Assembly (NCBI RefSeq): GCF_003610785.1
Contig: NZ_RAQQ01000004.1
Coordinates: forward strand, 248,001-312,000
Reading direction: 5' to 3'
Origin: Micromonospora globbae
GTDB taxonomy: Bacteria > Actinomycetota > Actinomycetes > Mycobacteriales > Micromonosporaceae
DNA length: 64,000 bases
In this document: in pieces, positions 7,824-16,975 of the stretch
How positions within the stretch are numbered: the stretch's first letter is position 1
Layout: every line of letters begins with the position of its first letter
Notes under the pieces: model-generated
Database searches by the model: none
What the model was told of the DNA's origin: nothing
Seen by the model: the letters and a program-made list of their open reading frames with translations, nothing else
Position numbers and translations under genes: made by a program

Positions 7824-7852
7824 CTGACTGGGGAGGCTGCCCGGTTTACGCT
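7824..7852 (+). promoter_or_regulatory. pckG promoter
   Basis: The -35 box CTGACT (7824-7829), a 17-nt spacer and the -10 box TACGCT (7847-7852) predict a start near 7859 and a 5' leader of about 94 nt. The CCAGTC/GACTGG inverted repeat (7815-7831) overlaps the -35 box. Confidence 0.55.
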
Positions 7853-7952
7853 GAGCCCAATCCCAGGTTTCCACGAAGGCGAAGCGGTTCCCGCCCCGCC
7901 CAGACTCGTGCATCCCATACATCGGTCAGCGTCGACCACAAGGAGATGTGTC

Positions 7953-9797
<1,845 letters not shown>

Positions 9798-9830
9798 ACG
9801 CGAGCGCCCGCAGGCCGGGCATCGATCGGC

Positions 9831-9864
9831 ACGGCCGCCGAGACCCGCGAGGTCCGGCGGCCGT
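9831..9864 (+). terminator. Hairpin after pckG
   Basis: Arms ACGGCCGCCG (9831-9840) and CGGCGGCCGT (9855-9864) form a 10-bp stem 33 nt past the pckG stop. No T-run is present. Confidence 0.5.
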
Positions 9865-9961
9865 CGCCGTGTGCGCGTCGGCGCGGTGGGCGGCGTACGG
9901 CTGGATCGACGAGGCGATCATTCTGGGCCGGCGACCGGCCAGGAATCGGCGCTGTTGACGG

Positions 9962-10001
9962 CGCTGTCGAGCTGCCCCGGATGTGGGGCAGCTCGACAGC
10001 G
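9962..10001. repeat. 17-bp perfect hairpin in intergenic region
   Basis: CGCTGTCGAGCTGCCCC (9962-9978) pairs perfectly with 9985-10001 around a 6-nt loop. It lies 164 nt past pckG, beyond the nearer terminator, and about 245 nt before the next gene. It may be a second terminator or a remnant of a mobile element. The rest of the 9798-10246 gap shows no gene. Confidence 0.65.
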
Positions 10002-10246
10002 TCCCCATCACCACTGGATGCCGCGAGCCGGCGTGGCGCGGCCAGGTACCAGCTCCTCCCGCCCGGTGCCGCGCGCCAGGGGAGGCGCCGGGCGATCCCG
10101 CCCTACGCCGCCCGGCGACGTGCCGGTGCGCTGCCGGCGCTCGCGTGCGGAGACCGGGCAGTATGTGGCTGTGGTCTCGGTCACCCTGGGGCGGCGCGCG
10201 ACGCCGGCCGCCCCGGGGTGACGGCGGGCGGGAGGAGGGCGGCACG

Positions 10247-11416
10247 GTGGACGACGAGTTCGACGTGGTGGTGGTCGGGGCGGGGCCGGCGGGGTCGGCG
10301 GCCGCACTGGCGGCCCGGCGCGCCGGCGCCCGGGTGCTCCTGCTCGACCGGGCCGACTTCCCGCGGGACAAGGCGTGCGGTGACGGGATCGCCGCACACG
10401 CGCTGGACGTCCTCGACGAACTGGGGGTGCCCGACGCGGTCGCCGGCTACCCGCCCCTGCCGGCGCTGCGGCTGGTCGGCCCCGGCGGCGGCGCGGTGGC
10501 CCGGCGGCTGCCCCGGCCCGCGTACACCGTGCCCCGGACGGTCTTCGACGCCCGGCTGGTGGCCGCGGCGGTGGCGGCGGGTGCGCAGCTGCGCCGGCAC
10601 ACGGTCCGCCGCGTCGCGCAGCGCGCGGACCGGGTGGTGCTCGACGGCGAGGTGGCGGCCCGGGTCGTCGTCGGCGCGGACGGTGCCGGGTCCGTCGTCC
10701 GCCGCGCGCTCGGGCACCCGGTGAACCCGGACCGGCACCTCGCGCTGGCCATCCGGGGGTACGCTCCGGCGCTGCCCGGCCCGCCGGAGCAGCTCATCGT
10801 CACCTCGGGGGCGCGCTGGCCCGCGTACGCCTGGTCCTTCCCCATCGGTGACGGGCGGGCGAACGTCGGGTACGGGGAGGTGCTGCGGAGCGAGCCGTTG
10901 ACCCGGGCGCACCTGCTCGACCGGCTGGCCGCGCTGCTGCCGGACACCGACCCGGGCACGGTCGAGGGGCTGCGCGCCCACCACCTCCCGCTGTCGACGC
11001 ACCGCCCCCCGCCCGGCCGGGGCCGGGTGCTGCTGGCCGGTGACGCCCTCTCGCTGGTCAACCCGTTCACCGGGGAGGGGATCTTCTACGCCCTGCTGTC
11101 CGGTCTGCTGGCCGGCACCGCGGCGGCCGGGTCGCCCGACCGGGCCGCCCGCCGGTACGCCGACACCCTGCGCCGCCGCCTCGGCCGGCACCTGCGGCAC
11201 AGCTCGGTGGCCGCCTGGCTGGCCCGGCGCCGGCGGGTGGTCGACGCGGCGGTCCGGGCGGCCCGGCGGGACGACCGGGTCTACCACAGCATCGTCGAGC
11301 TGGGGTTGGGTGACGGACGGCTGGACGTGCGCACCCTCGCGATGATCGGCATCGGTCTTCCGGCGCGGGATGAGCCTCGGGGCGTTGAGCCGTCCGGTCG
11401 GTCGCTACGCTGCTAG
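10247..11416 (+). CDS. Geranylgeranyl reductase family FAD-dependent oxidoreductase
   Basis: The 389-residue flavoprotein has an N-terminal FAD site DVVVVGAGPAGSAAALAARR. The characteristic DKACGDGI segment follows near residue 43. The second dinucleotide motif is LLAGDALSLVNPFTGEGIFYAL, and a basic C-terminal region closes the protein. The family reduces isoprenoid double bonds, as in archaeal lipid GGR and mycobacterial MenJ on menaquinone. The start GTG 10247 follows GGAGGAGG; the frame is open upstream without coding character. Its stop TAG (11414-11416) directly abuts the ATG of a cis-prenyltransferase gene, which supports an isoprenoid substrate. A menaquinone role is only inferred. Confidence 0.85.
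   Translation: MDDEFDVVVVGAGPAGSAAALAARRAGARVLLLDRADFPRDKACGDGIAAHALDVLDELGVPDAVAGYPPLPALRLVGPGGGAVARRLPRPAYTVPRTVFDARLVAAAVAAGAQLRRHTVRRVAQRADRVVLDGEVAARVVVGADGAGSVVRRALGHPVNPDRHLALAIRGYAPALPGPPEQLIVTSGARWPAYAWSFPIGDGRANVGYGEVLRSEPLTRAHLLDRLAALLPDTDPGTVEGLRAHHLPLSTHRPPPGRGRVLLAGDALSLVNPFTGEGIFYALLSGLLAGTAAAGSPDRAARRYADTLRRRLGRHLRHSSVAAWLARRRRVVDAAVRAARRDDRVYHSIVELGLGDGRLDVRTLAMIGIGLPARDEPRGVEPSGRSLRC
11406..11411 (+). promoter_or_regulatory. -10 box TACGCT before the cis-prenyltransferase
   Basis: This box lies inside the last codons of the upstream gene. It ends 5 nt before ATG 11417 and 8 nt before ATG 11420, which suggests a leaderless internal promoter. Confidence 0.45.
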
Positions 11417-12190
11417 ATGATGTCTCTTCGGAACCTCGTCTACTCCCTGTACGAGCGACGCCTCAAGGCGAAGCTCGTGGGCAAGCCGGTGCCCCGGCAC
11501 GTCGGAGTCATGTGCGACGGCAACCGTCGGTGGGCCAGGGAGATGGGCTTCGTCGACCCGAACGACGGGCACCGGGTCGGCGCCGCCAAGATCAAGCACG
11601 TGCTGGGCTGGTGTGACCAGGCCGGCATCGAGCACGTCACCCTCTACCTGCTGGCGACCGACAACCTCCGGCGCCCGGCCAGCGAGCTCGACCCGCTCCT
11701 CAAGATCATTGAGGATCTGGTGGTGGAACTCGCCGAGGAGGGCAATCCGTGGCGGCTGCGGATGGTCGGCGCGCTCGACCTGCTCCCCGCGTCGACCGCC
11801 GCCGCCCTGAAGGCGGCCGAGGAGCGCACCCAGGGCCGCAGCGGCGGGGCCGAGGTCAACATCGCGGTCGGCTACGGCGGCCGGCGCGAGATCATCGACG
11901 CGGTGCGCTCGTTGCTGCTGGAGCACGCGGCGGCCGGCGGCACCCTCGAGGAGCTGGCCGAGGAACTGGACGTCGAGCACATCGCGGAACACCTCTACAC
12001 CCGTGGCCAGCCGGACCCGGACCTGGTGATACGGACGAGCGGCGAGCAGCGGCTCTCCGGCTTCATGCTCTGGCAGTCGGCGCACTCCGAGTTCTACTTC
12101 TGCGAGCTGAACTGGCCCGACTTCCGGCACATCGACTTCCTGCGCGCCCTGCGCTCGTACGCCAACCGCCAGCGTCGGTACGGCGCCTGA
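11417..12190 (+). CDS. cis-prenyltransferase (short-chain Z-FPP synthase-like UppS homologue)
   Basis: The 257-residue enzyme adds isopentenyl diphosphate to an allylic primer in cis. The catalytic motif DGNRRWA is at residues 34-40, the HRVGAAKI helix follows, and the C-terminal IPP-binding signature RTSGEQRLSGFMLWQSAHSE is intact. Sequence around these motifs looks closer to the mycobacterial Rv1086 type (Z,E-farnesyl diphosphate synthase) than to decaprenyl synthases. The product could be C15 or the C50/C55 carrier. Two tandem ATGs (11417, 11420) are possible starts. The gene directly follows the flavoprotein gene with no gap. Confidence 0.9.
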   Translation: MMSLRNLVYSLYERRLKAKLVGKPVPRHVGVMCDGNRRWAREMGFVDPNDGHRVGAAKIKHVLGWCDQAGIEHVTLYLLATDNLRRPASELDPLLKIIEDLVVELAEEGNPWRLRMVGALDLLPASTAAALKAAEERTQGRSGGAEVNIAVGYGGRREIIDAVRSLLLEHAAAGGTLEELAEELDVEHIAEHLYTRGQPDPDLVIRTSGEQRLSGFMLWQSAHSEFYFCELNWPDFRHIDFLRALRSYANRQRRYGA

Positions 12191-12254
12191 CCGCGCCGGC
12201 CGCCGACCACGGCCCGGCTGACGGCGGACCGCACCCGCCCGAGGGGCAGGCCGG

Positions 12255-13079
12255 CTAGCGGAGCTGTTGGGCGGCCCGGGCGAGGAAGTCGCCGAGGGCG
12301 GCGGGGGAGTCGATCGTGAGGTCGGCCGCGTCGGCCACCTCCTGCCCGGTCTCCGGGTTGGCGACCGCCACGCAGACGCCCAGGAAGTCCGGATCGGCGG
12401 CGGCACGCGCCCGCAACGCCGTGAACGCCTTGATGTCGGAGACGTCGTCGCCGAAGTACCAGGCGGCGCCCGCGTCCCGGATGACCTCGCCGATCACCAT
12501 GCCCTTGTCCCGGTCGACGGGGGGCTTCAGCTCCAGCACCATCCGGCCGCCCTGCACCCGCAGCCCGAGCCGGTCGGCCTGGGCGCGCCCCCACTCCTGC
12601 ACCGCCTCGCCGAGCTGCGGCGCGGTGCGCCAGTGCAGGGCCACGGACAGGCGCTTGAACTCGACCAGCGTGCCCAGGGGAAGCTCGGTGCGGGCCAGGT
12701 CGGCGAGGTCGGCCATCGTGGGCACCCACGGCAGCGCCGCGGGTTCGGTGACCGTCTCACCGCCCGAGTGGCTGTGCTCCAGGCCGTAGAGGCCGTAGAG
12801 GTCCACCCCGGCGAGCCCGCCGAGGCGGTCGCGGAGGAACTCCACCGGCCGGGCAGAGACGATGGCGATGCGGCGTACGAGCGGAGCGAGCGGCTCGATG
12901 GCGGCCAGCACCTTCGGCGCGGGCTGCACCGCGGTCGGGTCGTCCCCCACCGGCGCGAGCGTGCCGTCGAAGTCGAAGAAGAGGATGGTCCCGGACGCCC
13001 GGCCGGCGGTCGCCCGCCACGCCTCGTCGGCGTTCACGGGGGTCCTCGGCGGCTGGTTGCCCACATTCAACGGCGGCAC
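12255..13079 (-). CDS. otsB: Trehalose-phosphatase
   Basis: The 274-residue HAD-superfamily enzyme dephosphorylates trehalose 6-phosphate. HAD motif I is DFDGTLAPV (residues 36-44), with the nucleophile Asp36 and acid Asp38. Motif II follows as AIVSARPVEFL, and motif IV is YFGDDVSDIKAF. The lysine-bearing region KGMVIGEVIRDAGA and the cap domain between them are present. The frame extends upstream to 13112, but GTG 13079 is preferred because TACGCT (13092-13087) ends 7 nt before it. No otsA is in the window, so the partner synthase is elsewhere. The cis-prenyltransferase gene is convergent, 64 nt away. Confidence 0.88.
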   Translation of the reverse strand: MPPLNVGNQPPRTPVNADEAWRATAGRASGTILFFDFDGTLAPVGDDPTAVQPAPKVLAAIEPLAPLVRRIAIVSARPVEFLRDRLGGLAGVDLYGLYGLEHSHSGGETVTEPAALPWVPTMADLADLARTELPLGTLVEFKRLSVALHWRTAPQLGEAVQEWGRAQADRLGLRVQGGRMVLELKPPVDRDKGMVIGEVIRDAGAAWYFGDDVSDIKAFTALRARAAADPDFLGVCVAVANPETGQEVADAADLTIDSPAALGDFLARAAQQLR

Positions 13080-13086
13080 GCGCGTC

Positions 13087-13092
13087 AGCGTA
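13087..13092 (-). promoter_or_regulatory. -10 box TACGCT, leaderless otsB
   Basis: It ends 7 nt before the GTG at 13079 and decides the start codon choice for otsB. Confidence 0.5.
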
Positions 13093-13148
13093 CCCCGGCT
13101 CCGGCGGCTCAATCGTGGCCGAGCGGGACCGTGCGACCCGGTGGGAGA

Positions 13149-13502
13149 TCAGCGTTCGGCGGCCTCCCGTCCGCGCCGTCCGAACGGCACGACCGTCGCC
13201 TCCTGACCGTGGCTCAGCAGGTAACCCTCCACGAACCCGGTGTTGCGGTCACCGGCGCGCGACTCGATCTCGTTGAGCCGGGCCACCAGGAACTCGGTGA
13301 GCGCGCTGACGCGGTCGTTCAGCCGCTCGTGCAACTCCGCGAGCACGGCCAGGACGACGGCGGTGCCGGCCGCGGTGAGCGCGAAGAGGTTGACGAGCAC
13401 GGGAAGGTTCCCGCCGTCGACCGCGAGTGTGACCACGTTGCCGGTGGCGCACAGTGTCACCGACACCGTGGCCACCACGACTGCCAACCATTTCAGGGTC
13501 AT
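13149..13502 (-). CDS. Small two-helix membrane protein, unknown function
   Basis: The 117-residue protein has two membrane helices (about residues 5-25 and 34-57) separated by a short Gly/Asn loop. A hydrophilic helical tail follows with heptad-like spacing (ELHERLNDRVSALTEFLVARLNEIES), then a basic end. The ATG at 13502 follows GGAGGGG at about 9 nt. The frame is open further upstream, but that part lacks a ribosome site and coding bias. I do not recognise a family. It lies between otsB and the XRE regulator, all on the minus strand, and may belong to the accessory cassette at 13.1-15.1 kb. Confidence 0.65.
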   Translation of the reverse strand: MTLKWLAVVVATVSVTLCATGNVVTLAVDGGNLPVLVNLFALTAAGTAVVLAVLAELHERLNDRVSALTEFLVARLNEIESRAGDRNTGFVEGYLLSHGQEATVVPFGRRGREAAER

Positions 13503-13663
13503 GGACAGACCCCTCCTTCTGTCCCGCAGGGCTGGGTTCGGCCTTGTCCCGTCCCCCGCCGACGACGAGCCCAAGCAGTACGAATAGGGACGCTAGCGTG
13601 CCCTTTCCTGCCCCGGAGCGAAACGAATGAGTCTGACCTGCCGTTCTTTCGCCATCTGAGGAA

Positions 13664-14107
13664 CTACCCGGCCTGTTCACCGCGTTTTCGGACATCCACG
13701 GGGAGGGTCGGGCGATACGCGAGGTATCGGATGGTTTCCCGGATGTGGAACTTCTCCGCGTCCGACACGTTGGGGTCGACGAGCCGGCGCAACAGCGCCT
13801 CCACGTCGGGGTCCATGGGAGGGGTGGGTTGGTTGGTGCGGGGAGTGCCGGCCGTCCGGTCCCAGCCGAGGGCGGCGAACGCGGCGGCCGGGTTGAGTCC
13901 CAGGCCCTCGCAGAAGGCGACCACCCGTTCGGCCTCCGGGTCGCTGGCCCAGTCGCCGCGGACCCAGCGGTTGATGGTCTGGCGGGAGACGCCGGTGCGT
14001 CGGGAGACCTCTGTGCCGCTCCAGGCCCGGGTTGCCCGCGCCTCGTCGAGCGCGCGTCGGACGAAGGTGGCGAAGGCGATCTTCCGTGCGTTGGCCGTCT
14101 CGGTCAC
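13664..14107 (-). CDS. XRE-type helix-turn-helix regulator
   Basis: The 147-residue protein carries an N-terminal HTH (WSGTEVSRRTGVSRQTINRWVRGD, about residues 29-52) preceded by a helix rich in Arg/Ala. After a conserved-looking GLGLNPAAAFAALGW helix comes a Pro/Thr linker and a C-terminal helical segment (about 95-135, DPDVEALLRRLVDP) that may dimerise. The GTG at 14107 has a TACCGT -10 box 6 nt upstream. The frame continues upstream to 14293, but that part covers the operator region and looks non-coding. The inverted repeat GTCACG-T-CGTGAC (14103-14115) overlaps its own start and -10 box, which fits autorepression. A divergent small-protein operon lies upstream. Confidence 0.8.
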   Translation of the reverse strand: MTETANARKIAFATFVRRALDEARATRAWSGTEVSRRTGVSRQTINRWVRGDWASDPEAERVVAFCEGLGLNPAAAFAALGWDRTAGTPRTNQPTPPMDPDVEALLRRLVDPNVSDAEKFHIRETIRYLAYRPTLPVDVRKRGEQAG

Positions 14108-14115
14108 GTCGTGAC
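14103..14115. promoter_or_regulatory. Operator candidate GTCACG-T-CGTGAC at the XRE start
   Basis: Two GTCACG half-sites face each other with one base between, covering the start codon and the edge of the -10 box of the XRE gene. Confidence 0.5.
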
Positions 14116-14119
14116 GGTA
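14114..14119 (-). promoter_or_regulatory. -10 box TACCGT, leaderless XRE gene
   Basis: It ends 6 nt before the GTG at 14107 and overlaps the operator candidate. Confidence 0.5.
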
Positions 14120-14158
14120 CGACCAGTCCGACGTGGACGGGATCCCAGGCACGCTGTT

Positions 14159-14174
14159 GTCACGCGAACGTGAC
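14159..14174. promoter_or_regulatory. Operator candidate GTCACG-CGAA-CGTGAC
   Basis: This is a perfect palindrome of the same hexamer as at 14103-14115, in the divergent intergenic region. Single GTCACG half-sites follow at 14283-14288, 14311-14316 and 14344-14349. Confidence 0.55.
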
Positions 14175-14302
14175 GGCGAACTCGGATTCCCGGTTAACGA
14201 TCCAGCGCCGCTCCTGAGGGGCATCACCTGGGCAGAATAGATGCCCGTAGGTGTCGCGGCGAACGGACGAAAAGCTGATACTGTCACGCCCATGGGACAT
14301 TC

Positions 14303-14308
14303 TACGGT
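14303..14308 (+). promoter_or_regulatory. -10 box TACGGT of the small-protein operon
   Basis: It ends 7 nt before the GTG of a 19-codon leader ORF at 14316. GTCACG half-sites lie 15 nt upstream and immediately downstream. Confidence 0.5.
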
Positions 14309-14315
14309 GTGTCAC

Positions 14316-14375
14316 GTGCCTGAGACGATTGGTGCTCACATGCGTCACGCCCCCGGTCCGAGGGGGGTGCGGTGA
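14316..14375 (+). CDS. Leaderless 19-codon leader ORF
   Basis: GTG 14316 begins 7 nt after a TACGGT box and reads MPETIGAHMRHAPGPRGVR, then TGA. The TGA (14373-14375) overlaps the GTG start of the next gene in the arrangement GTGA. This would couple leader translation to the downstream start. The signal is positional; a peptide function is unknown. Confidence 0.45.
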   Translation: MPETIGAHMRHAPGPRGVR

Positions 14376-14713
14376 CCGAACTCGCGACGCGTGCCCAGGC
14401 CTTCGGCCTGATCGCGGAGGGCGTCGCCGCCGGCCTGAGCGCCCCCTGGCGGCTCTACCTCGCCCGGGGCTGCCGTTACCTCTCGTTGAGCGTCGGCGAC
14501 CGCGCCGAGTGGAACGCCTGGCGTACCCATCTCGGCTGCCCAGAGCTGAGCGTGCGGGTCTACGACGCCGGCGGTGAGATCCGCCGGTCGTCGGTGGCGG
14601 AGGTGGTCGTGGACGGCTGCCGGATCACCGTCGAGCTGGTCGAGGAGGTCAGCACCGACGACCTGGACCGGCTGCTCGCCGACCCGGCCCCGGCCGAGCC
14701 GGAGGAGCGGTGA
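14372..14713 (+). CDS. Small protein of unknown function
   Basis: The 113-residue soluble protein begins at GTG 14372, which overlaps the stop of the upstream leader ORF. A G-rich ribosome site (GAGGGGGG) is at 14360-14367. The N-terminal half (RAQAFGLIAEGVAAGLSAPW) looks helical, the middle (CRYLSLSVGDRAEWNAW) and the part after it β-rich, and the last 15 residues are acidic and Pro-rich. I do not recognise the family. The arrangement XRE regulator, leader and small proteins resembles accessory modules of actinomycete integrative elements, but no integrase or FtsK-like gene is present here. Confidence 0.7.
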   Translation: MTELATRAQAFGLIAEGVAAGLSAPWRLYLARGCRYLSLSVGDRAEWNAWRTHLGCPELSVRVYDAGGEIRRSSVAEVVVDGCRITVELVEEVSTDDLDRLLADPAPAEPEER

Positions 14714-14744
14714 CGCGGCGCCGGCGGCACCCGGGAGCCGCCCG

Positions 14745-15080
14745 ATGAGCCCGTTCCTCGCCATCTTCCTCGTGCTGGTGCTCGCCGCGGCCAGCTACGC
14801 GGCCGGTCGGCTGCACGGCCAGCTGAGCTACCGCATCGGATACCGCTTCGGCTACCGCCAGGGCTACTTCGACGGCGACCGCGGCGCCTGGAACCGGCGA
14901 CGCCGCGACGCCCAGGCCGCCATCGCGTCGGCGCTGGCCGCGTCCCCGCCGAGCGCCATCCGCGTGAGCGGGACGGTGGCCCGTCCCGGCACCACCTACA
15001 CCGGCTCGTCGTTCTCGGCGCCGGCCGCTCCGGTCACCGGGCGGCACCCGACCGGCACCCTGGTCAGACGGACCGGTTGA
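14745..15080 (+). CDS. Small membrane-anchored protein with YRxGYRxGY motif
   Basis: The 111-residue protein has an N-terminal membrane helix (about residues 2-20, FLAIFLVLVLAAASYAAG). An unusual tyrosine-rich stretch YRIGYRFGYRQGYFDGD follows at about residues 28-44, then an arginine-rich patch and a Ser/Thr/Pro-rich tail. It follows the 113-residue gene by 31 nt and probably shares its transcript; GGGAG precedes the ATG. The aromatic–glycine repeat may face the membrane surface or be an assembly motif. I cannot name a family. Confidence 0.65.
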   Translation: MSPFLAIFLVLVLAAASYAAGRLHGQLSYRIGYRFGYRQGYFDGDRGAWNRRRRDAQAAIASALAASPPSAIRVSGTVARPGTTYTGSSFSAPAAPVTGRHPTGTLVRRTG

Positions 15081-15359
15081 GACGGTCGGCGGGGCGCACC
15101 GCCCGGCGCCCCGCCGGCCGGCACCGAAGGCGCGGTGCGTCGTCCGCGGCGGGCACGCACCGTCAGGGGCCACGTCAGACCGGTGACGGCGGTCCCACCG
15201 GCCGGGATGCGCGCAGGGGGCATGCATCCCGGCCGGCTCCGCCGCTCGCCCCCCGACTCGGCAGCCGGCGTGCCCGATCGCGCCGGCTGCCGCGGGCTGT
15301 TCACGCGCCGGTCTCCGGTGAGCCACGTCGAACCTCTAGCCGGCATGCCCGTTCGCCGC
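15081..15359. other. Intergenic, no gene seen
   Basis: Between the small membrane gene and phoH I see no supported ORF. The segment is GC-rich, with short CCGGC inverted repeats and an isolated CTCTAG near 15335. Confidence 0.5.
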
Positions 15360-15365
15360 TAGCGT
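15360..15365 (+). promoter_or_regulatory. -10 box TAGCGT upstream of phoH
   Basis: It ends 6 nt before an ATG (15372) that opens a different frame. It predicts a phoH transcript with a 5' leader of about 139 nt before GTG 15511. Confidence 0.4.
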
Positions 15366-15510
15366 CTAGGCATGGCACGGGGTTCTCCCGGGCCAGCCGG
15401 CAAGCCCGGCCCGCGACCTCGCGCACGGGGCCCGCATCCGACCCCGTGTCACCGGGCGCCGGAGGAGGCGGACCGCGGATGGCCGGGTGCACATCCGCCG
15501 GAGCAGGCCT

Positions 15511-16926
15511 GTGACGACTCGCCGTACCACCGCCGGTGCCGACCAGACCCCGGCCGCGACTGCCACGACCCGCCGCGTCACCCGGAGCCGCCGCACGGCC
15601 GCCGCCGAGCCGGCCGACGCCGAGGAGCCCCGACCAGGTGGCCAGTCCTTCGTCCTGGACACGTCGGTCCTGCTGTCGGACCCGGCGGCCTTCCACCGCT
15701 TCGCCGAGCACGAGGTCGTGCTGCCCCTCGTGGTGATCTCCGAGCTGGAGGGCAAGCGGCACCATCCGGAGCTGGGCTGGTTCGCCCGGCAGTCGCTGCG
15801 CATGCTGGACGAGCTGCGCGTACGCCATGGCCGGCTGGACCGGCCGGTGCCCGCCAACGACGCCGGCGGCACCCTCCGCGTCGAGCTGAACCACACCGAC
15901 GACAGGGTGCTGCCGCCCGGCTTCCGGAACGAGAGCAACGACACCCGCATCCTGTCCGTGGCGCTGAACCTCGCCGCCGAGGGACGGGACGTCACCCTCG
16001 TCAGCAAGGACATGCCGCTGCGGGTCAAGGCCGCCTCGGTGGGCCTGCGCGCCGACGAGTACCGGCACGGCCAGGCCAGCGACCCCACCTGGACGGGGAT
16101 GGCCGAGCTGGAGCTGGGCGAGGAGCAGATCGGCCGGCTCTACGCCGGCGAGACGCTCGACGTGGACGAGGCCGCCGGCATGCCCTGCCACACCGGCCTG
16201 GTGCTGCACTCCGCGCGCGGGTCGGCCCTCGGTCGCGTGCTGCCCGACAAGACGGTACGGCTGGTCCGCGGGGACCGGGAGGCGTTCGGCGTGCACGGCC
16301 GTTCCGCCGAGCAGCGGATCGCGCTGGATCTGCTGCTCGACGAGTCGATCGGCATCGTGTCGCTCGGGGGCCGGGCCGGCACCGGGAAGTCCGCCCTGGC
16401 CCTCTGCGCCGGGTTGGAGGCGGTGATGGAGCGCCGCCGCCACAAGAAGGTGGTCGTCTTCCGCCCCCTGTACGCGGTCGGCGGCCAGGAGCTGGGCTAC
16501 CTCCCCGGGACCGAGTCGGAGAAGATGTCGCCCTGGGCGCAGGCGGTCTTCGACACCCTCGGCGCCGTGGTGCACGAGAACGTGCTGGAGGAGGTCACCG
16601 CGCGGGGGCTGCTCGAGGTGCTCCCGCTGACCCACATCCGCGGGCGGAGTCTGCACGACGCGTTCGTCATCGTCGACGAGGCGCAGTCCCTGGAGCGGGG
16701 GGTGCTGCTCACCGTGCTGTCCCGGATCGGGCAGGGCTCCCGCGTCGTGCTCACACACGACGTGGCGCAGCGGGACAACCTCCGGGTCGGGCGGCACGAC
16801 GGGGTGACCGCGGTGATCGAGGCGTTGAAGGGGCATCCCCTGTTCGCGCACATCACGCTCAGTCGGTCGGAGCGGTCGCCGATCGCCGCCATGGTGACGG
16901 ACCTCCTGGAGGACATTCCGAACTGA
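15511..16926 (+). CDS. phoH: PIN–PhoH family ATPase/ribonuclease
   Basis: The 471-residue protein fuses an N-terminal PIN nuclease domain to a C-terminal PhoH ATPase. The PIN part begins [12 protein letters not shown] (about residue 47) with catalytic acidic residues in DTS and [11 protein letters not shown], and ends with [12 protein letters not shown]. The PhoH part has Walker [14 protein letters not shown], the [17 protein letters not shown] segment, Walker [10 protein letters not shown] and [12 protein letters not shown]. In mycobacteria this architecture (PhoH2) is an RNA helicase and ribonuclease paired with an upstream overlapping antitoxin. I chose GTG 15511 because GGAG(C)AGG lies upstream; GTG 15487 is an alternative. 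No clear PhoAT homologue is recognised upstream. Confidence 0.92.
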   Translation: MTTRRTTAGADQTPAATATTRRVTRSRRTAAAEPADAEEPRPGGQSFVLDTSVLLSDPAAFHRFAEHEVVLPLVVISELEGKRHHPELGWFARQSLRMLDELRVRHGRLDRPVPANDAGGTLRVELNHTDDRVLPPGFRNESNDTRILSVALNLAAEGRDVTLVSKDMPLRVKAASVGLRADEYRHGQASDPTWTGMAELELGEEQIGRLYAGETLDVDEAAGMPCHTGLVLHSARGSALGRVLPDKTVRLVRGDREAFGVHGRSAEQRIALDLLLDESIGIVSLGGRAGTGKSALALCAGLEAVMERRRHKKVVVFRPLYAVGGQELGYLPGTESEKMSPWAQAVFDTLGAVVHENVLEEVTARGLLEVLPLTHIRGRSLHDAFVIVDEAQSLERGVLLTVLSRIGQGSRVVLTHDVAQRDNLRVGRHDGVTAVIEALKGHPLFAHITLSRSERSPIAAMVTDLLEDIPN

Positions 16927-16961
16927 CGCCCGCTTTGTAGGGTTTCATCCCGATTTTTGGC

Positions 16962-16975
16962 GTGACCCAAATCAC
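16962..16975. promoter_or_regulatory. CRP-like site GTGA-CCCAAA-TCAC
   Basis: It matches GTGA-N6-TCAC perfectly. It lies 217 nt upstream of the lytic-transglycosylase-like gene, and 19 nt downstream of a TAGGGT box (16938-16943). The intervening leader has no recognised riboswitch. Confidence 0.5.

Noticed and set aside
15372..16940. 522-codon ORF overlapping phoH in another frame
   Set aside because: Its first codon position equals the phoH third position, so stops are rare by composition alone. The product is Arg/Pro/Gly-rich with no domain. Only the promoter-like box at its start is kept as an observation.
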